A DNA stretch of 8,295 nucleotides from NCBI GenBank assembly GCA_030640215.1, contig DAOWJU010000097.1, positions 1 to 8,295 of the forward strand, given 5' to 3'. The notes under the pieces were generated by a model. That model worked only from the letters and a program-made list of their open reading frames with translations. It did no database searches and had not been told where the DNA came from. The position numbers and the translations under genes were made by a program. Within the stretch, counting starts at the first letter, position 1, and each line of letters opens with the position of its first letter. The stretch comes from Desulfuromonadales bacterium. GTDB lineage: Bacteria; Desulfobacterota; Desulfuromonadia; Desulfuromonadales; BM103. Positions 1-6,787 of this stretch are shown piece by piece.

Positions 1-20
1 ATGAGCTCAGTGGCAAAGGT

Positions 21-122
21 CTAACTCATCTGATCACCAATGGACTTTGGACGCACAGGCGTACAAGCAGTGAGCAGGGCTATCGTCAGTAAAGTTGCAA
101 GGAATAGATAGCGACAGGACAC
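21..122 (-). CDS. Very short lipoprotein-like reading frame, possibly an interrupted gene
   Basis: Read from GTG at 122 on the minus strand, this frame encodes 33 residues. It opens with a textbook lipoprotein signal: Arg4, a hydrophobic run over about residues 5-18, and a lipobox Leu-Thr-Ala-Cys ending at Cys20, followed by TPVRPKSIGDQMS and a TAG stop at 23-21. The start lies 9 bases after the TPR gene's stop, and an AAGG sits upstream near that stop, so the two are probably cotranscribed. A mature part of only 14 residues is unusual. It may be a genuine tiny lipoprotein (lysis-protein-like or entericidin-like in size only), or the 5' end of a longer lipoprotein cut by a nonsense mutation. 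The other two frames also have stops at this point, so one simple frameshift here does not rescue a longer frame. Only 20 bases remain before the window edge, so the choice cannot be made here. No family recognised. Confidence 0.4.
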   Translation of the reverse strand: MSCRYLFLATLLTIALLTACTPVRPKSIGDQMS

Positions 123-131
123 GGGCGGGCC

Positions 132-1850
132 TTACTGCGTATCGGCAAGCGTTTCAAGCTTGCCGCGAAGGTCGAGATTATCAGGTTGCAATTGCAGCGC
201 CCTTTCAAAGGCAGTGCGCGCCTGGTCCAGATTTTTCAGGGCAAGGTGTATCTCGCCAAGGTGCTCAAAGATAACCGCATCTTCTGCAAGCTCAAGGCTT
301 GCCTCCTCAATAACCTTGAGGGCTTCAATTAAACGGCCCAGCCGATAATAGACCCAACCAAGAGTATCCAGAATGTGCGGTGCCGGTTTTATCTTAATGG
401 CACGCTCAGCATAAGCTAAGGCTTGATCCAGTTCACGATTGTCAACTGCCAGGGCGTAGGCAAGGAAGTTCAGGGTTTCAGCGTGTTCATCATCAACCGC
501 GAGAAGCTCCCTCGCTGCCTGCATAGCATCCTCATGCTGCCCTGCTTGCTCCAGGATCAGGACTCTCTGATAGAGCAATTCGACATTATCCGGGTAGAGT
601 TCAACACCGTTTTCAATCGTATTGAGGGCATTCTCATGCTGGCCATCAGCCGTATAGAGTGAGGTCAGATAGTTATAGACTTGCGGTCGCGGCTTTCCCT
701 CGGTCATTCTCGAATGGAGAAGTTCGATCGCTTCGCTGACGCGACCGGTCTCCAGGTAGATATAACCAACATGGGAGATGGCATCATCGTAAAGAGCCGA
801 CTCGCGGTCAATACCAAGAAAAGCGTCAAGCGCCAGATCCCACTTCAGCAGACTCTCATAGGCCGTACCAAGGTAATAACGGGAAGGATCAAGATCCGGT
901 TTCAGATCGAGCAATTCCTTGAAAGCTGAGACAGCGTCTGCCCAACGTTTCTGCTCCAGATAGATCAGTCCAATCTTGCGGCGGGCATCAAAATCTTCCG
1001 GTTTAAGCTCAACAATAATGTTCAACTCTTCAAGGGCATCATCATATCGTTCCATGCCGACATAAACCCGGGCAAGGTGATGACGCAAAGTAAAATCAAG
1101 GGGCCGCTGTTCTAGAACGTCCCTGAAAACATCCAGCGCATTCTGCCACTCTTTGAGCTCCTCATAAAGAAGGCCAAGCTCCAGGTAAGCCTGATCCAGA
1201 TTCGGGTTACGTAGAATCAGGTCACGATACTGTTCCACCGCCAACTGATTCAAACCGGTCTCGCGATAAAGACGGGCCATCGCCATGCGACCCGATCTGG
1301 ACTCTGGATAGAGTTTGAGCAGCTCTTTCAATTCTTCTGAAGCAAGGTCAACATCTCCGACCCGCACCAGGGCGATAGCCAGGTGCAGGCGGACCTGCTC
1401 CTTCTCCGGGGCCAGTTCAAGGGCACGACGGAAATACGGTATGGCCTTACCCGGTTGCTGATTACCGAAGTAGGCGTTACCCAAGGTCAGATTCGCCTTG
1501 AGAGACTCTGGATTGTGCAACAGAACATCTTCAAGTACGCGTATAGCTGCTTTCGGCTGCTCAACAGCCATATAGAGTTCAGCGAGCTCAAAGCGCAAGC
1601 CTTGATCGTCGGGATCGTAGTCAATCGCATCACGATAAGCAGCAATGGCACCTTCACGGTCATTCTCAGCCATCAGCATACGTGCGCGGGCAAAATGAAA
1701 GTATGCGTTCGATTGCGGTTCGTTCAGTTGGGAGACATAGGGAGTCTTACTTGCAGCGTCCCTGGTATCACCAAGAACATCGGCAGCGACACAACCACTG
1801 GTTAAGAATGTCAGCAAAAGAGCAAATTTAGAGAAGTGAAGCAATGGCAT
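132..1850 (-). CDS. TPR-repeat lipoprotein, probably outer-membrane anchored
   Basis: The protein has about 572 residues and is almost entirely tetratricopeptide repeats, about fourteen or fifteen 34-residue units from about residue 45 to the C-terminus. The usual pattern is visible: a small residue at position 8, Ala at 20 and Pro at 32, as in units ending LELAPE, ILRNPN, LDLKPD and LQLQPD. TPR solenoids are protein-binding scaffolds, so a role in assembling an envelope complex is plausible, but the partner is unknown. I chose ATG at 1850 because it gives a compact signal peptide (Lys8, hydrophobic 9-16) ending in a Thr-Ser-Gly-Cys box at Cys20. Thr at -3 is less usual than Leu, so the lipidation call is likely but not certain. 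The residue after Cys is Val rather than Asp, which favours outer-membrane sorting. A GTG at 1895 in the same frame would add 15 hydrophobic residues and spoil the signal. The gene is divergent from the transporter/partner-switch block and is followed closely by the short lipoprotein frame. Confidence 0.85.
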   Translation of the reverse strand: MPLLHFSKFALLLTFLTSGCVAADVLGDTRDAASKTPYVSQLNEPQSNAYFHFARARMLMAENDREGAIAAYRDAIDYDPDDQGLRFELAELYMAVEQPKAAIRVLEDVLLHNPESLKANLTLGNAYFGNQQPGKAIPYFRRALELAPEKEQVRLHLAIALVRVGDVDLASEELKELLKLYPESRSGRMAMARLYRETGLNQLAVEQYRDLILRNPNLDQAYLELGLLYEELKEWQNALDVFRDVLEQRPLDFTLRHHLARVYVGMERYDDALEELNIIVELKPEDFDARRKIGLIYLEQKRWADAVSAFKELLDLKPDLDPSRYYLGTAYESLLKWDLALDAFLGIDRESALYDDAISHVGYIYLETGRVSEAIELLHSRMTEGKPRPQVYNYLTSLYTADGQHENALNTIENGVELYPDNVELLYQRVLILEQAGQHEDAMQAARELLAVDDEHAETLNFLAYALAVDNRELDQALAYAERAIKIKPAPHILDTLGWVYYRLGRLIEALKVIEEASLELAEDAVIFEHLGEIHLALKNLDQARTAFERALQLQPDNLDLRGKLETLADTQ

Positions 1851-1885
1851 CAAAATATCCGTTACGGGGTGAATGATGATCAATA

Positions 1886-1914
1886 AAGGTAGCACAGTCG
1901 GCCTGCATGGTCAA
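1886..1914 (-). promoter_or_regulatory. Possible promoter of the TPR lipoprotein gene
   Basis: On the minus strand there is TTGACC (plus 1914-1909), 17 bases, then TACCTT (plus 1891-1886). The -35 box is good but the -10 box matches the consensus at only three of six positions. A transcript starting here would begin downstream of the GTG at 1895 and would therefore support the ATG at 1850 as the true start. This is pattern matching only, and the weak -10 box leaves it doubtful. Confidence 0.25.
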
Positions 1915-2060
1915 TCAGAGCCCCCCTTCACAATAGACTTTACATGCATATATCTTCTGATAATCTTTAAGGAAATCTGGAAGTAAGTGGTTTGGCAAAA
2001 CGACATGAAAACAACTTTTTTTCAGAACCAGACAATAGAAGGACGAAACTCTCAACATCT

Positions 2061-2092
2061 GTGTCGACACCACCCATTCTGTTGACTATAAT
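2061..2092 (+). promoter_or_regulatory. Sigma70-type promoter for the transporter-phosphatase genes, with palindrome over the -35 box
   Basis: TCGACA (2064-2069) is followed by 17 bases and a perfect TATAAT (2087-2092). That is five of six and six of six matches to the housekeeping consensus at ideal spacing. Transcription would start near 2099, leaving a leader of about 60 bases before the ATG at 2161. The -35 box lies inside a perfect 10-base palindrome, GTGTCGACAC (2061-2070), which also contains a SalI-type site. A repressor or activator bound there would directly affect polymerase access, but a chance palindrome cannot be excluded. Confidence 0.6.
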
Positions 2093-2160
2093 GTGCAGTC
2101 ATAATCTTCAGCCATTATTGAACAACCAGAGCAGACATTGACCGACCAGGAGCAGTTAGT

Positions 2161-2427
2161 ATGAAAACGGAACGTAAGCTGCCATTAAAGGATGCCTGGG
2201 TCATCTGGTTTGTACTTGGCGTGGTCATGCTTAACTATCCGTTTCTGATCATATTCGACAAAGAGGTGCTTATCCTCGGCATTCCCTTGACGATCCTTTA
2301 CTTCTACATTGGCTGGCCCGTTTCCATCTTTGTCATCTACCTCTTTTCTGTCTACCTCGGCAGACATTCCGATGAGAATTCAATCGAGGATCTCACTGAG
2401 AACACCCCACCCGGAGGAGCGACTTGA
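2161..2427 (+). CDS. Small two-helix membrane protein, companion of the symporter-phosphatase
   Basis: This 88-residue protein has a short basic N-terminus, a first hydrophobic helix at about residues 13-32 and a second hydrophobic stretch at about 36-66 rich in aromatic residues. The tail is acidic and polar (SDENSIEDLTENTPPGG), and probably cytoplasmic if both segments span the membrane. The start ATG has AGGAG at 2148-2152, eight bases upstream. Its TGA stop overlaps the TTG start of the next gene, so the two are almost certainly translationally coupled and made in fixed proportion. Small hydrophobic proteins encoded just before SLC5-type proteins are known: DUF4212-like subunits of some symporters, and the small frame upstream of the sensor kinase CbrA in Pseudomonas (from memory). 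By analogy this would be an accessory subunit, chaperone or signal modulator of the downstream chimera. I cannot assign it to a family with certainty, and no catalytic motif is visible. Confidence 0.85.
   Translation: MKTERKLPLKDAWVIWFVLGVVMLNYPFLIIFDKEVLILGIPLTILYFYIGWPVSIFVIYLFSVYLGRHSDENSIEDLTENTPPGGAT
2412..2426 (+). promoter_or_regulatory. Strong ribosome binding site deciding a TTG start
   Basis: GGAGGAG (2413-2419) stands four bases before TTG at 2424-2426. The start codon overlaps the upstream TGA stop at 2425-2427. The strong Shine-Dalgarno sequence offsets the weak start codon and lies inside the 3' end of the small membrane protein gene. Reading of this site may thus depend on translation of that gene. 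No ATG in frame lies near the N-terminus: the first transmembrane helix begins immediately after TTG. Confidence 0.7.
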
Positions 2428-5400
2428 TTTCCGTTACTGTAGTCGCCCTGACATCCCTCTTTTATTTTGGCATCCTCTTCGGTGTTGCTTACTACGCTGA
2501 CCGCCAGCGCAAGCTGGGACGAAGCCTGATTGACAACCCTTCTGTCTATTCATTGTCGTTGGCCGTTTATTGTACCTCCTGGACCTTCTATGGCAGCGTC
2601 GGACGTGCGGCGACAACTGGAATCGATTTTCTGGCGATCTACCTTGGACCGACTCTGATCGCTTTTTCGTGGTGGTTTTTACTGCGCAAGATTGTGCGCG
2701 TCAGTAAAGAACAGAATATCGCCAGCATAGCCGACTTTGTTTCCAGCCGTTACGGCAAATCCTCGCTGCTCGGCGCCGTTGTGACCATTTTTGCAGTTCT
2801 CGGCATCATGCCGTATATCGCCTTGCAGCTTAAAGCGGTTGCCCGCACCTTTGATCTGCTCGTCTACCCACTCGCCACCAGCAACACCATACACGTCCTG
2901 CCGAAATTCGATCTGCGTTTTGATTCTGCGCTCGTGGTTGCACTGATTCTTGGCATTTTCGGAATTATTTTCGGAGCACGACATCTTGACTCCTCAGAGC
3001 GTCACGAAGGATTAGTCGCTGCAATCGCCCTTGAATCAGTGGTCAAAATCATTGCCTTTGTCGCCGCGGGCTTGTTTGTCACCTACGGCCTGTTTGACGG
3101 CTTTGCCGACATCTTTCACGACTTCCTGGTTCGTTTTCCCGAGCGCAGTCATTTATTGATGCTCGGTACCGGTGAGAATTCCTATGCACACTGGCTGACT
3201 ATGACAATCATCTCAATGATGGCCATCATGTTCCTGCCACGCCAGTTCCATATCATGGTTATCGAGAACTGCCGTGAAGAGCACATCCGTAGCGCCATGT
3301 GGCGTTTCCCTGCATATATGGTCGTCATCAACCTGTTTGTCATCCCGATCGCCCTGGGCGGTCTGCTGCTTTCCAACGGCGACACCCATAATGCTGATTT
3401 TTTCGTGATCACCCTGCCCCTCATGTATGGTCAGCCATGGCTCGCCTTGCTGGTCTTTCTCGGCGGTTTCTCTGCCTCGGCGGGCATGGTTATGGTTTCA
3501 TCCGTGGCCTTGTCCACCATGATCCTCAACCATCTGCTCATACCGCTCATCCTCAAGTTTCATACCGGTGCCATGAACCTGTCGGCACTACTCATTAATC
3601 TCAAGCGACTTGGTATCATTGCCGTTATTCTTCTTGGTTACCTTTATTACCGACTACTCGGCGAATCTGCAGCCCTGGTCAATATCGGCTTGATTTCCTT
3701 TGTTGCTGCAACACAGTTTGCTCCGGCAGTCATCGGTGGCCTTTACTGGCGTCAGGCGACCCGTCGCGGAGCAACAACCGGCTTGATCCTCGGCTTCTTC
3801 GTCTGGTTTTACACGCTGCTCGTACCGTCTTTTGTGCAAGCTGGCTGGATAGACACATCAATCATCGAACAGGGCCTCTGGGGACTGGCAATTCTGAAAC
3901 CGACCGCGCTCTTCGGGTTGAGCGGCTTTGATTTGTGGACTCATGCTCTATTCTGGACCATGTTTGTAAACCTCGGCAGTTACCTGGCAATTTCTCTTGT
4001 CACTGCACCGAGTACCGAAGAGTTGGAACAGATCCCTAAATTTGTCGATGTTTTCAAGCCTTCACCTGTGGTTACAGAGAAAACCCGCATTACCAGAGCA
4101 CCGACAATTGTTGAATTTGTCGATCTTATGGCGAAATTTATCGGCAAGAAACAGGCCCATACAGCGATCACTGATTATCTCGGTAATCGTGAAATTGATG
4201 AAAAAGGCAGCCTCTCTGAGCACGAGCTTCCCATGCTGAAACGCTTCACAGAGTTGACCCTGGCCGGATCAGTCGGCGTAGCACCGGCTCGTATCATCGT
4301 TGATAAATACCTCTCGGCACGTGGCAGTCATATGGAGGATGTTTTTGACCTGTTCGGCTCGGTTAACATCAGCCGCACAGCGAGCCGCGAGCAGTTGAGC
4401 GTTCTTTACGACGCGGCACGAACCATCGCAAGCGGCAAAGATCTGCAGTCGATACTCGATGAAATCCTCAAGATTTTCACCGATCAGTTCAAATTTGACC
4501 TTTGTGTCATTCGAATCCTTGACGAGGACCGCCAGACCCTGACTGTCCGCAGCCAACGCGGCATGACTTCCGAACATTTTGGTGAATCAGAGCGAGACTT
4601 AACGACAGATACATTTATTGGCGAGACCTTTCTGAGTAACAATGTCACGCTGGTCAATGACTGTGATTTCATCAGCAAGCCGAAAACAGCGCATATTATT
4701 CGACGCGAAAAGATTCTCTCCTTCGCCCACGCGCCGATCTCTATTGAGGGCCAACCGATTGGTGTCCTTTCAGCCTTCTCACGCACCTCAAAAGGGATTT
4801 TCTCGAGTGAATTCGTCGAGCTCTTTACCAGCCTTGCCGGACAGGTTGGCATTGCCTGGCGTAACGCCCAACAAACCGACCGCCTGATCACTGCCCGTGA
4901 ACAGCAACGGGAACTCGCCATTGCCAAAGATATTCAGCTAGGCTTGCTGCCAACCAGCATCCCCAAAGTCCCCGGGATACGGCTCGGTGGGATCTGCATC
5001 CCGGCTAAGGAAGTTGGCGGGGACTATTACGACTACTTGCTTCATGAAGATGGTCGGCTCGATCTGGTTATCGCTGATGTATCCGGCCACAACGTGGGGG
5101 CTGCTCTGATCATGGCGGAGACCCGCACCATGATCCGTTCTCGCAAAGGACATGTCAACACTCCCCGGGAGCTGCTTTGCGAGCTCAATCAATTTTTCTA
5201 TGAAGATCTGACTCGGGCAGAGCTTTTTATCACGCTTTTTTATCTGCAATACCGCCCTGACATACGTCAAATCACATACGCCAGTGCAGGTCACTCCCCC
5301 ACCCTGCTCTGGCAAGCGAGGTCAAAACAATGTATTCGGCTTGACCCGGAAGGTTTGATTATAGGCGTTAAAGAGGATTTTCCATATGAGCAGGAGTCTC

Positions 5401-5636
5401 TCAACCTGGAAATTGGAGACGTCTTGTTGCTCTATACTGACGGGCTGATTGAGGCAGAGAATGAACAGAATGAACTTTTTGGCGAAGATCGGCTGATCGC
5501 TCTCTTCAGCGAGCAATGCCAGTTGCCGCCACAAGAGATGATCGACTATCTTGTTGACCAGGTTCAGCTCTTCTCCGGACGCAACAGTTTTCAAGATGAC
5601 GTCTCTTTGGTTGTTATGCAAGTCAAGCCACAATAA
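2424..5636 (+). CDS. SLC5 sodium/solute symporter fused to GAF and SpoIIE-type PP2C phosphatase
   Basis: A 1070-residue membrane-bound signalling chimera. Residues 1 to about 530 form an SLC5/PutP-like transporter with about 13 hydrophobic helices. The helix near 340-375 has the small-residue and serine-rich pattern (SASAGMVMVSS, then ALSTM) also seen in CbrA-like transporter-kinases. Residues 530-650 are a soluble helical linker that may correspond to the STAC-type connector of such kinases. A GAF domain covers about 660-812 and a probable signalling helix about 813-845. The C-terminal PP2C/SpoIIE domain (about 845-1068) keeps its metal-binding acids: Asp867 in GGDYYD, Asp885 in ADVSGH, Asp1006 in LYTDG, and Asp1058/Asp1059 in DDVSL. 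It should therefore be an active Mn/Mg-dependent phosphoserine phosphatase. The expected substrate is the phosphorylated STAS protein encoded just downstream. The start is TTG with a strong ribosome binding site, overlapping the upstream stop. The solute is unknown, and transport, sensing or both are possible. Confidence 0.9.
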   Translation: MISVTVVALTSLFYFGILFGVAYYADRQRKLGRSLIDNPSVYSLSLAVYCTSWTFYGSVGRAATTGIDFLAIYLGPTLIAFSWWFLLRKIVRVSKEQNIASIADFVSSRYGKSSLLGAVVTIFAVLGIMPYIALQLKAVARTFDLLVYPLATSNTIHVLPKFDLRFDSALVVALILGIFGIIFGARHLDSSERHEGLVAAIALESVVKIIAFVAAGLFVTYGLFDGFADIFHDFLVRFPERSHLLMLGTGENSYAHWLTMTIISMMAIMFLPRQFHIMVIENCREEHIRSAMWRFPAYMVVINLFVIPIALGGLLLSNGDTHNADFFVITLPLMYGQPWLALLVFLGGFSASAGMVMVSSVALSTMILNHLLIPLILKFHTGAMNLSALLINLKRLGIIAVILLGYLYYRLLGESAALVNIGLISFVAATQFAPAVIGGLYWRQATRRGATTGLILGFFVWFYTLLVPSFVQAGWIDTSIIEQGLWGLAILKPTALFGLSGFDLWTHALFWTMFVNLGSYLAISLVTAPSTEELEQIPKFVDVFKPSPVVTEKTRITRAPTIVEFVDLMAKFIGKKQAHTAITDYLGNREIDEKGSLSEHELPMLKRFTELTLAGSVGVAPARIIVDKYLSARGSHMEDVFDLFGSVNISRTASREQLSVLYDAARTIASGKDLQSILDEILKIFTDQFKFDLCVIRILDEDRQTLTVRSQRGMTSEHFGESERDLTTDTFIGETFLSNNVTLVNDCDFISKPKTAHIIRREKILSFAHAPISIEGQPIGVLSAFSRTSKGIFSSEFVELFTSLAGQVGIAWRNAQQTDRLITAREQQRELAIAKDIQLGLLPTSIPKVPGIRLGGICIPAKEVGGDYYDYLLHEDGRLDLVIADVSGHNVGAALIMAETRTMIRSRKGHVNTPRELLCELNQFFYEDLTRAELFITLFYLQYRPDIRQITYASAGHSPTLLWQARSKQCIRLDPEGLIIGVKEDFPYEQESLNLEIGDVLLLYTDGLIEAENEQNELFGEDRLIALFSEQCQLPPQEMIDYLVDQVQLFSGRNSFQDDVSLVVMQVKPQ

Positions 5637-5693
5637 CGTAGCGGAAAGATGGTGCAAACAGACAAATTTGCAGCCAGTTCAATGGCTTGTTCA

Positions 5694-5727
5694 TTGATAG
5701 GCCGACAGTCTGCTAACAATATGTTAG
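5694..5727 (+). promoter_or_regulatory. Possible promoter and palindrome upstream of the STAS gene
   Basis: TTGATA (5694-5699) is followed by 17 bases and CAATAT (5717-5722), an acceptable though not strong sigma70-type pair. The -10 region lies in an inverted repeat: CTAACA (5713-5718), three bases, TGTTAG (5722-5727). The 153-base gap after the phosphatase gene and this pair suggest that the STAS and kinase genes can be transcribed independently. Weak hairpins at 5654-5671 and 5672-5687 precede it. The second is followed by TTGTT, but neither is a convincing terminator, so read-through from the phosphatase gene is likely. Confidence 0.4.
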
Positions 5728-5742
5728 TATATCTGCGTGGGT

Positions 5743-5759
5743 TGTACGTATTTAGTACA
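5743..5759 (+). promoter_or_regulatory. Operator-like inverted repeat before the STAS gene
   Basis: TGTAC (5743-5747) and GTACA (5755-5759) form a perfect inverted repeat with a 7-base spacer. It lies just downstream of the predicted promoter start and 30 bases before the ATG. The form suits a dimeric transcription factor; as a hairpin it would be weak. No regulator in the window can be matched to it. Confidence 0.35.
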
Positions 5760-5789
5760 CGTTAATTTACCAAGCTTAAGGAGCATAAG

Positions 5790-6131
5790 ATGAATTTGCA
5801 GATTGATGACAAAGGAGCCGCAGTTTTATTGGCGGTGCAGGAAGAGCGTCTTGATGCTCACAACAGCGGCGAACTGAAGAACCAGATGCTCAAACTGTTC
5901 GAAGAAGGCAAGAATAACCTGGTCGTTGACCTTCAAGCCGTGCGTTTTGTTGACTCTTCAGGACTGGGTGCTCTGGTTTCCGGCTTTAAAAATGCAAGTT
6001 CCCGCAACGGCAATCTGAAGCTGTCAGGCCTGCAACTTCAGGTTAAATCAATGTTTGAGCTGACCCGACTGCACCGGGTTTTTGAAATTTATACAGATTC
6101 AGGTGAAGCTCTGGCAAGCTTCCAGCAATAA
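5790..6131 (+). CDS. STAS-domain anti-sigma-factor antagonist (RsbV/SpoIIAA type)
   Basis: The 113-residue length and fold pattern are those of a single STAS domain: a beta-strand start, then LKNQMLKLFEEGKNNLVVDL, then the signature RFVDSSGLGALVSG. The phosphorylatable serine is expected in the Asp55-Ser56-Ser57-Gly58 motif. In the known family, the unphosphorylated form binds and neutralises the cognate HATPase kinase, and phosphorylation by that kinase releases it. The upstream PP2C domain would restore the active form. A strong TAAGGAG (5777-5783) sits six bases before ATG. The gene lies 153 bases after the phosphatase gene and 47 bases before the kinase gene, so all three steps of a partner switch are adjacent. 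Cytoplasmic. Its final target is not in the window and need not be a sigma factor. Confidence 0.93.
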   Translation: MNLQIDDKGAAVLLAVQEERLDAHNSGELKNQMLKLFEEGKNNLVVDLQAVRFVDSSGLGALVSGFKNASSRNGNLKLSGLQLQVKSMFELTRLHRVFEIYTDSGEALASFQQ

Positions 6132-6178
6132 GCGTTTACCGCAAACCATGAACTTAGTCCTCAACCAGGCATAGCACC

Positions 6179-6598
6179 ATGACCACTGACCGGATCGCTG
6201 TCGACATAAAAGTCCCCAATCAGACCCGCTATCTCTGTCTGATCGGCCATATCGGTGAGAACATTGCTCGTACGCTCCGCAACTTCAGTGGTGACCGCGA
6301 AAAACTGGCTTATGATTTGAACCTGGTTCTAACCGAAGCAATGGCCAATGCGATTGAGCATGCCAGCGAGGGGGACACTGCCAAAGAAGTCCACATCGAA
6401 ATCAGCATCATTGACCAACGATTGATCATTAAGGTTTTTGATTGTGGCCAGGGGTTTGACGTTAAGCAGTATATTGAACCGAGCCATCCACTTGATGAAC
6501 ATGGCCGCGGCGTCTACCTTATTCACACGATTATGGATGATATCTCTTATCAACCCACCGACAACGGGCATGTTCTTAAACTGACCAAGAATTTGTAG
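6179..6598 (+). CDS. RsbW/SpoIIAB-like serine kinase (HATPase anti-sigma factor type)
   Basis: A 139-residue stand-alone GHKL ATPase domain, the usual size for this family. The N box contains Glu53 and Asn57 (LTEAMANAIEHA), the G1 box is Asp88-Cys-Gly90-Gln-Gly92-Phe, and the G2 region is HGRGVYLI at 108-115. All ATP-binding parts are intact. There is no His-containing dimerisation domain, so it is not a conventional sensor kinase. Known relatives phosphorylate a STAS partner on serine and sequester a sigma factor or another protein. Here the STAS gene is immediately upstream, with a 47-base gap and no promoter seen between them. The ribosome binding site is weak (AGG at 6167-6169, nine bases before ATG), which may keep the kinase below the level of its antagonist. 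Cytoplasmic. Target unknown. Confidence 0.92.
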   Translation: MTTDRIAVDIKVPNQTRYLCLIGHIGENIARTLRNFSGDREKLAYDLNLVLTEAMANAIEHASEGDTAKEVHIEISIIDQRLIIKVFDCGQGFDVKQYIEPSHPLDEHGRGVYLIHTIMDDISYQPTDNGHVLKLTKNL

Positions 6599-6624
6599 AC
6601 CTTGAAGACAAAGAAGGTCCAAAG

Positions 6625-6660
6625 AAAAGACGCTCCTTACTAACATGAGGGCGTCTTTCT
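6625..6660 (+). terminator. Hairpin terminator after the kinase gene, possibly bidirectional
   Basis: AAAGACGC (6626-6633) pairs with GCGTCTTT (6651-6658) around a 17-base loop, and TTTCTGTTATT follows. The stem begins 27 bases after the kinase stop. On the opposite strand the same stem is followed by TTTTCTTT, so it could also stop transcription arriving from the tungstate operon. The broken T-run on the plus strand makes it moderate rather than strong. Confidence 0.6.
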
Positions 6661-6710
6661 GTTATTCATTCGTAACAATCAAGTAAAATCTGAGCTGTTG
6701 GCAGTAACGC

Positions 6711-6787
6711 CTGTCATCCTCGAATGATTCTATCGGGGATCCATGCTTTAAAGTCTGGATTCCCGATTACACCCTCGGGAATGACAG
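6711..6787. repeat. REP-like palindromic intergenic element
   Basis: A 77-base element whose ends are near-perfect inverted copies: CTGTCATCCTCGA (6711-6723) against TCGGGAATGACAG (6775-6787), with 11 of 13 bases matching. Inside, GGGGATCCA (6735-6743) can pair with TGGATTCCC (6756-6764). Alternatively each half folds alone: TCCTCGA/TCGGGGA (6717-6739) and a perfect TCCCGA/TCGGGA (6761-6780). The GTCATTCCCG-type ends and GGGAATCCA-type core resemble a palindromic repeat common between proteobacterial genes. No coding frame is present. It lies between convergent genes, the usual position. Copy number elsewhere cannot be seen from here. Confidence 0.65.

Noticed and set aside
1383..1805. 140-residue open frame on the plus strand
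   Set aside because: It lies wholly antisense to the TPR gene, whose repeats and signal peptide are clear; the translated product shows no domain and no ribosome binding site was seen.
1851..1895. GTG start at 1895 for the TPR lipoprotein
   Set aside because: It would put 15 hydrophobic residues ahead of an already complete lipoprotein signal; possible but less likely than ATG at 1850.
4484..4927. 147-residue open frame on the minus strand
   Set aside because: Antisense to the GAF part of the chimera. Composition is Arg/Ser-rich as expected of a shadow frame.
5654..5690. Hairpins after the phosphatase gene as a terminator
   Set aside because: Stems of only five base pairs and no real T-run; kept only as a remark in the promoter entry.
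6148..6174. Eight-codon leader-like frame (ATG to TAG) before the kinase gene
   Set aside because: No ribosome binding site and no attenuator-like hairpin; likely chance.
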